DNA of 64,000 bases from Nitrososphaerota archaeon (GCA_023379805.1 JAMCPI010000014.1:1-64000); one strand, 5' to 3'. Shown: positions 1 to 7,106, counted from the first letter of the stretch. Notes: generated by a model from the letters alone, not told the origin. Program-made: numbers and translations.

Positions 1-48
1 CGGCCTGATGTACTCCCACTGCTCATCACTCAGTTCCCTAAACCTCAT
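1..48 (-). CDS. IS5-like transposase, N-terminal fragment cut by the window edge
   Basis: Reading leftwards from an ATG at 48-46, the frame stays open to the window edge and gives 16 residues, MRFRELSDEQWEYIRP. This opening (ELSDEQWE.IRP) is the usual N-terminus of IS5/IS4-type transposases, which belong to the DDE superfamily that cuts and joins insertion-sequence ends. Only the first 16 codons are inside the window, so the DDE residues, the length and intactness cannot be judged. The right end of the element should lie between 48 and the SDR promoter near 140; I could not define a terminal inverted repeat without the other end. Confidence 0.6.
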   Translation of the reverse strand, partial: MRFRELSDEQWEYIRP

Positions 49-140
49 ACAAAGAATACAAGGTTGAATTGCCGAAATAAATCAGGCGGAGCAAAGCCAA
101 CCCACAACCAAGTATTGAGATAGGTTCTATCCGAACAGCC

Positions 141-150
141 AATATATAGT
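141..150 (+). promoter_or_regulatory. TATA box of the SDR gene
   Basis: AATATATAGT is the only strong TATA-like stretch upstream of the TTG start at 242. It predicts a transcript start near 170 and a leader of about 70 nt. The strong GGAG at 191-194 inside this leader has no in-frame start beside it, so it does not set the start. Confidence 0.4.
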
Positions 151-241
151 ACCTAGTGGATACACAGCACTATGGCTTCTTTAGATAGAAGGAGATAATT
201 CGTACGAACACAATCAGTAAGTTAACGGTGGAAAATGTGGG

Positions 242-1003
242 TTGAGCGATTTATTATTTGATCTAACTGGAAAGATCGCTATTGTGACCGGCGCATCGAG
301 AGGTTTGGGGCGAGCTATAGCTATCGGCTTAGCTAAGGCTGGAGCAAACTTGGTGGTAACCGATGTTCTAGATGTGAGTGGGACGGTTGAAGAGATTCAA
401 AGCATTGGTAGAGAAGCAGCGGGGTTGAAGGTAGACGTGTCCAAAAAGAAAGATGTAGAGGAGATGACTAAACAGACAATCAACAAGTTCGGTCGAATCG
501 ACATCCTAGTTAACAACGCCGGAATCTACCGTTCAGCCCCAGCTGAGTCGATGAGTGAAGAAGATTGGGATAAGGTGATCGACATCAACCTGAAAGGTGA
601 ATTCCTCTGCGCCCAAGAAGTTGGGAAACAAATGATAAGGCAGAGAGAAGGGAAAATCATCAACATAGCAAGTGTTGCCGGCCGATCTGCTTCACCACAA
701 TCAGCAGCCTATAACGCCAGTAAGGCTGGAGTCATCCTTTTGACTAAGACGCTGGCAGTGGAGTGGGCTAAACATAACGTTCAGGTCAATGCGATCTGCC
801 CAGGCGTGTTCTTTACGCCGATGACTGAGGGGCTGATAGAGGATGAAAGATTCCTCAACACCCTGAAGAAAGATGTGCCCATGGCTAGGCCCGGCGTGCC
901 TGAGGAGATTGTGGGAGCCGTAATTTTCCTCACGTCAAAGGCCTCAAGTTACGTGACCGGTCACGCACTTGTAGTAGACGGCGGATGGACTGCTGCTCTT
1001 TAG
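242..1003 (+). CDS. short-chain dehydrogenase/reductase (SDR), 3-oxoacyl-ACP reductase-like
   Basis: A 253-residue classical SDR, predicted to be a cytosolic NAD(P)-dependent oxidoreductase acting on a hydroxyl/keto pair. Visible motifs are the Rossmann TGASRGLG near residues 16-23, NNAG near 91, the catalytic Ser in the IASVAG strand, and YNASK near 156-160; the C-terminus ends in the usual GHALVVDGG. The length is normal for the FabG / gluconate 5-dehydrogenase / glucose dehydrogenase branch, and the substrate cannot be read from sequence. TTG at 242 is the only usable start, because an in-frame TAA lies at 218-220; a GGTGG at 227-231 may serve as its ribosome-binding site. The gene stands alone, between an insertion-sequence edge and a convergent ferredoxin gene. 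Confidence 0.85.
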   Translation: MSDLLFDLTGKIAIVTGASRGLGRAIAIGLAKAGANLVVTDVLDVSGTVEEIQSIGREAAGLKVDVSKKKDVEEMTKQTINKFGRIDILVNNAGIYRSAPAESMSEEDWDKVIDINLKGEFLCAQEVGKQMIRQREGKIINIASVAGRSASPQSAAYNASKAGVILLTKTLAVEWAKHNVQVNAICPGVFFTPMTEGLIEDERFLNTLKKDVPMARPGVPEEIVGAVIFLTSKASSYVTGHALVVDGGWTAAL

Positions 1004-1066
1004 AGTAGTATCTGATTAGCAGGTTAAATGAAGAAAGAAAGGGAAAGCTCAGAGCCGAGATTAGGC

Positions 1067-1486
1067 TTAGAGCTGAATGTTTTTGTGAACCTCGACGAGT
1101 GACTCATCAACGTGGATGGCTTGAGTCGGACATCCTGTTACGCAGGCCATGCAGAAGATGCAGTCGGCTTCCCGCTCTGGATCGGATTTGTCGGTATAGT
1201 CGATTCGATCATCTTCGCCGCTTTTCCCAGGATTCTTCGCCCAAGAGAAGACTGTTGTTGGACAGACTGATAGACATGAACCTTCACCGATACAGTCGTC
1301 CCAGTCAACCGCGACCCATGTACCGTGGATAGCTAGTGGCTCCACCTGTTTACCGGCCTTTGCGTAATCAGCCTTGACGTTAGGGTCGTCAGCAGCTGCG
1401 CCGCGCTTGCCGGGTCCCCAGACATAGTGGTCATGGTGCTTCCCCGTGGGCTTCAGGTTCTTGTAGAACTGGTCATCTATCGCCAT
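1067..1486 (-). CDS. zfx: zinc-containing ferredoxin (7Fe type)
   Basis: A soluble electron carrier for ferredoxin-linked oxidoreductases. The first cluster motif is CIGEGSCLSVCP: the middle cysteine of a 4Fe-4S site is replaced by Glu, as Asp replaces it in Sulfolobus Zn-ferredoxin, which suggests a [3Fe-4S] site. The second motif, CIFCMACVTGCP, is a complete [4Fe-4S] site. The N-terminal extension has a KHHDHYVWG stretch and a later IHG, matching the His ligands of the family's structural zinc. An upstream ATG at 1510 is open, but the TATA box at 1523-1530 puts the transcript start near 1500, so ATG 1486 (MAIDDQF) is preferred. The protein is then 139 residues. It is monocistronic and convergent with the SDR gene. 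Confidence 0.88.
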   Translation of the reverse strand: MAIDDQFYKNLKPTGKHHDHYVWGPGKRGAAADDPNVKADYAKAGKQVEPLAIHGTWVAVDWDDCIGEGSCLSVCPTTVFSWAKNPGKSGEDDRIDYTDKSDPEREADCIFCMACVTGCPTQAIHVDESLVEVHKNIQL

Positions 1487-1522
1487 TTGCGTCGCCTGAT
1501 GACAAAGCATTACGAGGCACCG

Positions 1523-1530
1523 CCTATAAA
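1523..1530 (-). promoter_or_regulatory. TATA box of the zinc ferredoxin gene
   Basis: TTTATAGG on the minus strand. The predicted transcript start, about 26 bp downstream near 1500, excludes the upstream ATG at 1510 and supports the start at 1486. Confidence 0.6.
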
Positions 1531-1597
1531 TGTGTTTACCGGAGCTTAGATAACCTTCTTAAGAGCAACAGACAGTGATAGGCTAAAGGAATCCAGC

Positions 1598-2605
1598 ATG
1601 TCTGAGTTCAGGCAAGAGATTACAACCGGCGAGTGGACGATAATCGCAGCCGGAAGAGCTAGACGCCCCACCGACTTCAAATCAACTGATAGTTCAACGC
1701 TGCCGAGCTTTGAAAAAACCTGTCCGTTCTGCCCCGGTCAAGAGTACATGACACCTCCTGATGTTCTACGCTACCCGGAAGAAGGCGGTGGAGCAGGCTG
1801 GTCGATGAGAGGCTTCGTAAACAAGTTTCCCATACTGAGCCCTGAACCCCCGTTCGAGCCGACTATAATCGACGGTCACTTTCTGAAGAGAGGCGGAGCA
1901 GGTGTGCATGAAGTGTTGGTGGAAACACCTCGCCACAACGGGTTCGTGCCATCTAGATCAGTTGAAGAAATTCTTCTGATGCTGAAGGCGTACCGGCAGC
2001 GGTACTTGGCGCGTCGAGAAAAATGGCTTGGCGGCGTGATGATAATATTCAAGAACGAAGGAGCCTCGGCGGGCGCCTCAATTATTCACCCTCACTCCCA
2101 GCTGCTAGTGACATCGTTGATACCACCGATGATTGAGGCAAAACTCCGGATAGCTAAACAATACTTTGAGGATTCGAGCCGCTGCTTATACCGAGAGATA
2201 GAGCAATGGGAAAATGAATCCAAGAGTAGACTGGTGCTTAGGACAGAACAGTTCACCGTCTTCAACCCGTATGCGTCGCGTACACCGTTCGAAACCTGTA
2301 TTGTTCCTCGAAGCGATACAGCTTCGTTCGCAGACATGTCGCAGAACGAGATGGAGGAGTTAGCAAGGGTTCTGCTAGACGTTATGGGTCGGTTCTACCG
2401 GATATTCCGGACACCCGACTTCAACTGGATAATCTACACCACGCCTTACGGGGAAGAGAATCGTAAAGACTTCATCTGGCATCTCCAGATTCAACCGAGG
2501 CTGACGGTGCTTGGGGGCTTTGAGATGGCTGGAGGGATGTTTGTCAACGTTGTGCGGCCTGAAGACGCCGCAGCAGTGCTAAGAGAGGCTGAATCAACCG
2601 CTTAA
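1598..2605 (+). CDS. galT: galactose-1-phosphate uridylyltransferase
   Basis: A 335-residue nucleotidyltransferase of the HIT superfamily that moves UMP between UDP-glucose and galactose-1-phosphate in the Leloir pathway. Diagnostic features are the N-terminal TTGEW.IIAAGRARRP stretch, the CPFCPG zinc-type CxxC near residues 47-50, and the active-site HPHSQ near residues 164-168, whose His becomes uridylylated. The length fits the family (about 330-350). Archaeal members may accept other sugar-1-phosphates, so the exact sugar is uncertain. The gene starts at ATG 1598 and is not in an operon; it faces the rubrerythrin gene tail to tail. No galK or galE lies in the window. Confidence 0.9.
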   Translation: MSEFRQEITTGEWTIIAAGRARRPTDFKSTDSSTLPSFEKTCPFCPGQEYMTPPDVLRYPEEGGGAGWSMRGFVNKFPILSPEPPFEPTIIDGHFLKRGGAGVHEVLVETPRHNGFVPSRSVEEILLMLKAYRQRYLARREKWLGGVMIIFKNEGASAGASIIHPHSQLLVTSLIPPMIEAKLRIAKQYFEDSSRCLYREIEQWENESKSRLVLRTEQFTVFNPYASRTPFETCIVPRSDTASFADMSQNEMEELARVLLDVMGRFYRIFRTPDFNWIIYTTPYGEENRKDFIWHLQIQPRLTVLGGFEMAGGMFVNVVRPEDAAAVLREAESTA

Positions 2606-2636
2606 TTGCCGCCAAGTATCTTCGGTTGGGAGCGAT

Positions 2637-3137
2637 TTACTCAATTTTTCTGAAGCTGCTTTTCTTGGCACCGCATACGGGACACTCGTCAGGAGCTTCG
2701 TTCGGGGCGGTGTGGCCACAGACGCTGCAGACATAGTAGTCGCGCGCAGGCAGATCCTTCTTCTTCTCGACGTTTTCGAGAGCCTCTTCATAATACGCTG
2801 CGTGAAAATGCTCAACCTCCGTTGTCTCATCAAATATTTTTACTGCAGCCTTCGAGCCTTCCTTTTCAGCAGCTACACTGAAATCAGGATACATCTTTGT
2901 ATACTCATAGGTTTCACCCTCGATGGCCGCCTGAAGATTCTCAGCAGTTGATTTAATCGCCTTCATAAGCAGTAACTCGTTAGTAGCATGCACAGCCTCA
3001 GACTCTGAAACAGCGCGGAAAAGCTTCGCAACATTAGGATAGCCTTCTCTCGCAGCCCTATCGGCGAAGGCTCGGTACCGCCTATACGCCTGCGACTCCC
3101 CTGCAACAGCCTTCTTCAGATTCTCATCAGTAACCAT
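2637..3137 (-). CDS. rbr: rubrerythrin
   Basis: A cytosolic non-heme iron peroxidase that protects against hydrogen peroxide. The first ~130 residues form a ferritin-like four-helix bundle with the paired Glu and ExxH diiron ligands (SEAVHATNE, EVEHFHAAYY). The C-terminus is a rubredoxin-like Fe(Cys)4 knuckle, CSVCGH...CPVCGA. The length, about 166 residues, is typical. A GTG at 3143 is also open, but a TATA box at 3161-3166 puts the transcript start at about 3138, so ATG 3137 gives a leaderless message and is preferred. The gene is monocistronic, beside the tRNA-Thr gene on the other strand. With the AhpD-like protein at 16.4 kb it fits an organism that meets oxygen. Confidence 0.93.
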   Translation of the reverse strand: MVTDENLKKAVAGESQAYRRYRAFADRAAREGYPNVAKLFRAVSESEAVHATNELLLMKAIKSTAENLQAAIEGETYEYTKMYPDFSVAAEKEGSKAAVKIFDETTEVEHFHAAYYEEALENVEKKKDLPARDYYVCSVCGHTAPNEAPDECPVCGAKKSSFRKIE

Positions 3138-3160
3138 AAACACACAGAATCACGCTTCAC

Positions 3161-3166
3161 TTATAA
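3161..3166 (-). promoter_or_regulatory. TATA box of the rubrerythrin gene
   Basis: TTATAA on the minus strand, centred about 26 bp upstream of the ATG at 3137; it supports that start over the GTG at 3143. Confidence 0.6.
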
Positions 3167-3238
3167 GATTATGCGGAGCTCCCGATCTCTTAATAAAGAA
3201 AAAAGTTATCGCCTATGTCTACTACATCCTAGAAGCGT

Positions 3239-3330
3239 GCCTCGGTAGCTTAGCGGCAAAGCGCCTGCCTCGTAAGCAAACCTATCGTCGAGATAGCAGG
3301 AGACCGTGGGTTCAATCCCCACCCGAGGCT
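3239..3330 (+). tRNA. tRNA-Thr(CGU) with a 20-nt intron
   Basis: The acceptor stem GCCTCGG (3239-3245) pairs with CCGAGGC (3323-3329), with discriminator U at 3330 as in archaeal tRNA-Thr. D stem GCTT/AAGC is at 3248-3251/3259-3262; anticodon stem CCTGC/GCAGG at 3264-3268/3296-3300; T arm GTGGG-TTCAATC-CCCAC at 3306-3322. The anticodon is CGT at 3271-3273. The intron is 3275-3294, at the canonical 37/38 position. Its splice motif has a 4-bp central helix (CTCG 3269-3272 with CGAG 3289-3292) flanked by two 3-nt bulges (TAA 3273-3275 and ATA 3293-3295), the classic bulge-helix-bulge. The inner helix is only about 2 bp. CCA is not encoded. The spliced tRNA is 72 nt before CCA. Confidence 0.95.
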
Positions 3331-3395
3331 CATTGAGTTTATTACATCTAGCTGCGCTGTTGCTCTATTCAGCGCTGGATGCGGGTAGTGTCAAA

Positions 3396-3857
3396 CTACG
3401 CCTTTTCATTTTTCGGAAGAGTGATACCTGTGACTTCTCTAAACTTTGTTCTGAATATCCAATCAAGGTTCTTGAGGTTGGACGGGTAGAGCGAGACAAA
3501 TTTTATCTTGTTCTTGTGGTACTGAGCCATCTTCCAACGCATGCTGTGCTGATACTCTGATCTCTTTCTGCGATTCTCTACATCAAGGAGCCCCCAGTAT
3601 TCAACGTATACGTCGTAATCTTGCAGGTAGAAGTCTGGTCGGCTTATCTCTTTACTAAATATCCAAGCATGGGTCTTAGCCACCTTTTCATACTCATACT
3701 TGATGTTGCTTCGATAGAAATAATCTGCGATGATCTTCTCAGCTTTGCTCTTAACCCGCTCACCCTGAAGGGTAACACACCTTGCCCCATACTCATTCCT
3801 TGAGGAGAAAAGCCCAATTAATGCGCGAAGCATCTTCATTTTAAAGCAGTTATCCAC
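3396..3857 (-). CDS. PD-(D/E)XK-like nuclease-domain protein, standalone
   Basis: A 153-residue protein whose middle part resembles the small restriction-endonuclease-fold nuclease domains found at the ends of some helicases. Visible pattern: an early SKAEKIIADYF helix with a conserved Glu, then ISRPDFYL (the PD element), then VYVEYWG with the second acidic residue, and a basic C-terminal helix (RRKRSEYQ, MRWKMAQYHKNK). This order is typical of helicase-IV/Vsr-like nucleases, but the catalytic Lys is not clear and no helicase is fused or adjacent. Its job, perhaps DNA repair or defence, is unknown. GTG 3857 is the longest start. ATG 3839 (MKMLRAL) fits better with the TATA-like TTTTAATTA at about 3866-3874. 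The gene is flanked by tRNA-Thr and the metal transporter operon. Confidence 0.6.
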   Translation of the reverse strand: MDNCFKMKMLRALIGLFSSRNEYGARCVTLQGERVKSKAEKIIADYFYRSNIKYEYEKVAKTHAWIFSKEISRPDFYLQDYDVYVEYWGLLDVENRRKRSEYQHSMRWKMAQYHKNKIKFVSLYPSNLKNLDWIFRTKFREVTGITLPKNEKA

Positions 3858-3985
3858 ACAACCCTTAATTAAAACAGCTACTGGGCTACAAGTTCAAACA
3901 CCCACCCATGGCTTTCTTCAAACAATAGAAGTCATCCGCATATTCCGTAAGTGGGAGCATTTGGTTAGTTGGGCAACACATTCTG

Positions 3986-4003
3986 AAGGTTAGTGCAGAC
4001 CTT
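3986..4003. promoter_or_regulatory. possible metal-repressor inverted repeat at the ABC operon start
   Basis: AAGGT and ACCTT arms flank TAGTGCAG, giving an imperfect 18-bp inverted repeat that contains AGGTTAG, a half-site similar to the classic DtxR/IdeR box. It overlaps the GTG at 3993, so either that codon is not the start or the operator lies within the beginning of the gene. The match is weaker than the FTR1 operator at 7089-7106. Confidence 0.3.
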
Positions 4004-4769
4004 TCCATGGATTGAAAGTGAGTCTTTATGTGTAAGGCGCTACCGAGCTGTATTGAAAACTTTGACCACTAACAGCGATAACGATATTTTGATTGTGTCG
4101 AATGTCAGCGTGAAAGTCAAGGATCAAGTGATTCTGGACGACATAAGCTTCAGCCTAAAAAAAGGCGCAACCCTAGCGATAGTTGGGCCCAATGGTGCGG
4201 GAAAGACGGTGCTGTTCAGAGCACTTTTGGGTCTCATGCCTTACACAGGCAAGATTGAGTGGTGCGGCGCTGTCAAAATAGGCTATGTGCCGCAGAAGCT
4301 ATCTGTGAGTGATATACCGATCTCGGTTAGAGAGTTCATGATGTACAAATGCGGTTCGGGATCGGATGCTGAGAAGTGCATTACCTCAGTAGAGTTAGGC
4401 ACTGGAAGGATGCTGGATAAAGAGTTAGGAGTCCTTTCAGGGGGACAACTACAACGTGTGCTAATCGCATGGGCTATAGCTGACAACCCTGACGTGCTTC
4501 TATTCGATGAACCCACCAGCGCCGTTGATGTTGATAGCCAAGAGACCATATACGAGCTGCTAAGCAGGTTGCAGCAAGAGCATAAAATAACCATACTGAT
4601 AATTACTCATGATATGCATGTTGTTCGACACTACTCTGATTATATGCTAGCCTTGAATCGAAAAGCGATTTTCTTCGGGGACTCTGAAGAGATAACTAAT
4701 CCATCGTTGCTTGAAGCAATCTACGGCAGTAGACTATCGCTAAGAAGAAAGCCCATGAGACAGGAGTGA
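3993..4769 (+). CDS. metal ABC transporter ATP-binding protein (ZnuC/MntB-like)
   Basis: The cytoplasmic ATPase subunit of an importer of the zinc/manganese/iron (ZnuABC-type) family. Seen: Walker A GPNGAGKT near residues 68-75, Q-loop VPQKL, signature LSGGQLQR, Walker B VLLFDEPTS, D-loop and switch His in ITHDM. The first ~30 residues from GTG 3993 resemble nothing in the family, and the domain proper begins at ILIVSNVSV. A TTG start at 4053 or 4062 is therefore plausible and would also free the inverted repeat at 3986-4003 to act as an operator. The permease gene follows directly. No substrate-binding lipoprotein gene is adjacent, so it must be encoded elsewhere or another partner used. Confidence 0.88.
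   Translation: MQTFPWIESESLCVRRYRAVLKTLTTNSDNDILIVSNVSVKVKDQVILDDISFSLKKGATLAIVGPNGAGKTVLFRALLGLMPYTGKIEWCGAVKIGYVPQKLSVSDIPISVREFMMYKCGSGSDAEKCITSVELGTGRMLDKELGVLSGGQLQRVLIAWAIADNPDVLLFDEPTSAVDVDSQETIYELLSRLQQEHKITILIITHDMHVVRHYSDYMLALNRKAIFFGDSEEITNPSLLEAIYGSRLSLRRKPMRQE
4762..4768 (+). promoter_or_regulatory. Shine-Dalgarno deciding the ABC permease start
   Basis: AGGAGTG, continuing as AGGAGTGATC, matches the 16S anti-Shine-Dalgarno nearly fully and sits 8 nt before ATG 4775. It includes the alternative GTG at 4766, which is therefore unlikely to be the start. Confidence 0.55.
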
Positions 4770-4774
4770 TCCCT

Positions 4775-5560
4775 ATGACTGACGCGTTAGCTCTTGGCTT
4801 GATTACAGCAGTCGCAGTTGGGCTGTCAGCAGGCTATCTAGGATCGCTTATGGTTCTCAAGAAAATGGCGCTAGTAGGTGACGCCCTATCACACGTAGCT
4901 TTGCCGGGGCTAGGTCTAGGTATTCTATACGGGTTTAATCCCTTCTTCGGAGGCTTCGTCTTCCTTTTCGTAGCAGCCGCATTAATCTGGCGGATAGAAA
5001 GAGTCACTAGACTCTCGGTTGAAACCATCGTAGGCGCACTGTTCACACTATCGCTAGCAGCCGGAATACTGATAATACCTCAGTTCGACCTGCTCGAAGC
5101 CCTTTTCGGAGATATCAGCAAAGTAACCATGGAGAGCACAGTAATAGCGGTAACCGCGTCAGCCATCGCTGCTCTTGTGACAAGAATCATCTACAAGAAT
5201 ATGATATTAGGTATGATCTCCGAGGAGCTCGCAACATCAGCCGGCGTCAAGGTCGCTAGAACAAACCTCCTATACCTCTTCCTCGTATCCCTCACAGTAG
5301 CCGCGGGTTTACAGGTCGTCGGAACCCTGCTGGTAGGCTTTCTGGTAGTAGTACCCGCGGCAAGCGCGAAGAACCTGAGCTCCAACCTTTTCAGATATGG
5401 CGTATTAAGCTCCGCATTCGGCGGAATCAGTGCGGTCTCAGGAATCCTACTGTCAGACTACTTCAAACTCCAGCCTGGACCGTTGATAGTTGTTTCAGGC
5501 GTAGTCGCGTTCTTAGTAACCATAATCACACGCTGGGCGGCCAAAGCACCAGCTCTATAA
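4775..5560 (+). CDS. metal ABC transporter permease (ZnuB/MntC-like)
   Basis: A polytopic inner-membrane protein of about 261 residues with some 8 hydrophobic segments, belonging to the ABC-3 family that forms the Zn/Mn/Fe import channel with the ATPase just upstream. The family hallmarks are clear: the LMVLKKMALVGDALSHVALPGLGLG loop region after the first helix, LSVETIVGALF in the middle, and the VGTLLVGFLVVVPAASA motif near the C-terminal third. The gene overlaps or abuts the ATPase stop at 4769. ATG 4775 is chosen because a strong Shine-Dalgarno lies 8 nt upstream; a GTG at 4766 would add three residues. It converges on the DtxR-type regulator gene, an arrangement consistent with metal-responsive control. 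Confidence 0.9.
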   Translation: MTDALALGLITAVAVGLSAGYLGSLMVLKKMALVGDALSHVALPGLGLGILYGFNPFFGGFVFLFVAAALIWRIERVTRLSVETIVGALFTLSLAAGILIIPQFDLLEALFGDISKVTMESTVIAVTASAIAALVTRIIYKNMILGMISEELATSAGVKVARTNLLYLFLVSLTVAAGLQVVGTLLVGFLVVVPAASAKNLSSNLFRYGVLSSAFGGISAVSGILLSDYFKLQPGPLIVVSGVVAFLVTIITRWAAKAPAL

Positions 5561-5635
5561 CCGTCCTGCGTCACTCTGCCGATTAATATGACGCTACGCA
5601 CCTAAGCTTTAGCAATCCGAGAAGCAAACTAATGG

Positions 5636-6094
5636 TTACTTGTCCTTGGGGCAGCATTTGCCTTTAGGGATAGGTTGACCGTGTGGACATTTGCGTGGAT
5701 GTTTCATCAGAGTGCAGAGGGCATCCGCGAACTCTTGAGACATGTGATGCTCAATTCCGCAGGCGACCTTCGGATCCACCTCGATACCGAGAGAGTCCGC
5801 CATCATCTTCTCGATTAACCTGCCGTTCCGCACCATCCGCTCACCTATTACGCGTCCCTTCCTGGTTAAAGTCACCCCTTCGCGAGCTAGGTACTTGAGG
5901 TAACCGGATTTCTCCAGCTTCCTCAACATCTGAACAGCGCTCGGCGGCGCAACTCCCAAGTTCTGCGATATTGTAGAAATTTTGACAGGAGACTCACCCA
6001 TTTCCTCAAGCAGCCAGACTGCTTCAAGGTACTCTTCGATATGTTCTGATTCAACCGGCTCTATATACAGAACCCTGCAGCCTGAAAGCTCCAT
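5636..6094 (-). CDS. DtxR/MntR-family metal-dependent transcriptional regulator
   Basis: A 152-residue repressor-type protein. Residues about 15-75 form the winged helix-turn-helix (VKISTISQNLGVAPPSAVQMLRKLE), followed by a dimerisation and metal-binding helix pair containing GIEHHMSQEFADALC, whose His and Glu correspond to the Mn/Fe ligands of the family. The C-terminus (HPRKCPHG.PIP..KCCP) is short and cysteine-rich, and the SH3-like third domain of DtxR/IdeR is missing, as in MntR. With bound Fe or Mn it should bind operators; the palindrome upstream of ftr1 (7089-7106) is the obvious candidate. Its own TATA box (6123-6130) predicts an almost leaderless message from ATG 6094. It lies between the two metal-uptake genes. 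Confidence 0.92.
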   Translation of the reverse strand: MELSGCRVLYIEPVESEHIEEYLEAVWLLEEMGESPVKISTISQNLGVAPPSAVQMLRKLEKSGYLKYLAREGVTLTRKGRVIGERMVRNGRLIEKMMADSLGIEVDPKVACGIEHHMSQEFADALCTLMKHPRKCPHGQPIPKGKCCPKDK

Positions 6095-6122
6095 ATCAAC
6101 CTGTCATTCAGTTCAAGCGGGG

Positions 6123-6130
6123 TCTATAAA
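6123..6130 (-). promoter_or_regulatory. TATA box of the DtxR-family gene
   Basis: TTTATAGA on the minus strand; the predicted transcript start near 6100 leaves only a few nucleotides before ATG 6094. No copy of the ftr1-type palindrome is seen here. Confidence 0.55.
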
Positions 6131-7056
6131 GGGCTTTTCTGTGAAGACGCGGCTTCACTTGCGATCTTTTGGCTATCCTTCACAGACACGAGCGATGTCT
6201 CCGTTGAACGGTATGAGCGAACCAAGTAACCACCTATTACAGCCCAGTACCCAAGGTAAGCTATAACGCGGAGCCATTCAGGGTTACCGTCATACCCCAC
6301 GAGCGCCTTTAATATGGAGCCAACTATACCATTCTCGTGAAAGATACTTGTACTCTCCGCTGGATTAATATCGTAAGCGTGTGCCGCTAAGGGACCAATC
6401 TCTATTCCTGAGTGCTCAGCAGCCTCCATCAACTCATGAACTCCGTAGCCGAAGAGCCCAGCTGAGAAGATAAGCAGAAGTGTGCTAGTATACTTGAAGA
6501 AACGCCGTATATCTAACCGGTATATCCCGCGCATCATCAGAAATGAGAGCCCAATAACTGCTCCAACCCCAACAATCATCCCAACGAGAGTCGCAGCGAA
6601 GTCTCGGACAGCGAAGGCGGTTAGGAACAGGACGGTCTCCAGACCTTCCCGAGCCACCGCCACGAAAGCAAGCACTGTGATACCGTACACATAGCCACGG
6701 GTGACCGTTGTGTTAATCTTTGCCTCAAGCTCACCTCGAATTGACCGTGCATTACGCGTCATCCAGAAAATCATGTAGGTGAGGACAGCAGTCGCCGAAA
6801 TAGAGGCGAGACCCTCGAAGAGTTCCGCAGCAACCCCTTCAAGTCCGCCGTAGATGTACGCAGCAACTCCGCCAGCTACAATACTTGTAGCAACCGCCCC
6901 AACGACACCTAAGAGAAGATGTCTGTTGAGATCCGGTCTACCTATTTTCTTCAGGTAGGCGGCGAGAATCCCGACAATCAAGGCCGCTTCTAACGCTTCT
7001 CTAAAGGTTATCAGTAAAGGAGCTGATGAGTTTACTAGGGTTTCAACCGATATCAT
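6124..7056 (-). CDS. FTR1-family iron permease
   Basis: A 310-residue membrane protein with about 7 transmembrane segments that imports iron, in yeast as Fe(III) together with a ferroxidase and in prokaryotes (EfeU) with periplasmic partners. Both diagnostic iron-binding REXXE motifs are present: REALE at residues 19-23 and REGLE before TVLFLTAF, each in a hydrophobic helix. No EfeO or EfeB partner is nearby. The start is ATG 7056, with a GGAG about 13 nt upstream. Its promoter holds a perfect 8+8 palindrome between the TATA box and the transcript start, so repression by the adjacent DtxR-family protein when metal is plentiful is likely. The stop lies about 30 bp upstream of the regulator start, same strand. 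Confidence 0.93.
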   Translation of the reverse strand: MISVETLVNSSAPLLITFREALEAALIVGILAAYLKKIGRPDLNRHLLLGVVGAVATSIVAGGVAAYIYGGLEGVAAELFEGLASISATAVLTYMIFWMTRNARSIRGELEAKINTTVTRGYVYGITVLAFVAVAREGLETVLFLTAFAVRDFAATLVGMIVGVGAVIGLSFLMMRGIYRLDIRRFFKYTSTLLLIFSAGLFGYGVHELMEAAEHSGIEIGPLAAHAYDINPAESTSIFHENGIVGSILKALVGYDGNPEWLRVIAYLGYWAVIGGYLVRSYRSTETSLVSVKDSQKIASEAASSQKSPL

Positions 7057-7088
7057 TATTCCGATTCAACTCCTTCTTAGCTTCTCCT

Positions 7089-7106
7089 AATTAGGTGAAC
7101 CTAATT
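7089..7106. promoter_or_regulatory. DtxR-type operator of ftr1
   Basis: AATTAGGT-GA-ACCTAATT is a perfect 8-bp inverted repeat with a 2-bp spacer. Its TTAGGT..ACCTAA core matches the arms of the DtxR/IdeR consensus. An extra half-site (CCTAA at 7086-7090) overlaps its left side. It sits between the ftr1 TATA box (7111-7118) and the predicted start of transcription near 7089, an ideal repressor position. Confidence 0.75.

Noticed and set aside
3306-3560. Plus-strand frame starting inside tRNA-Thr
   Set aside because: It begins within the T arm of the tRNA and lies antisense to the nuclease gene.
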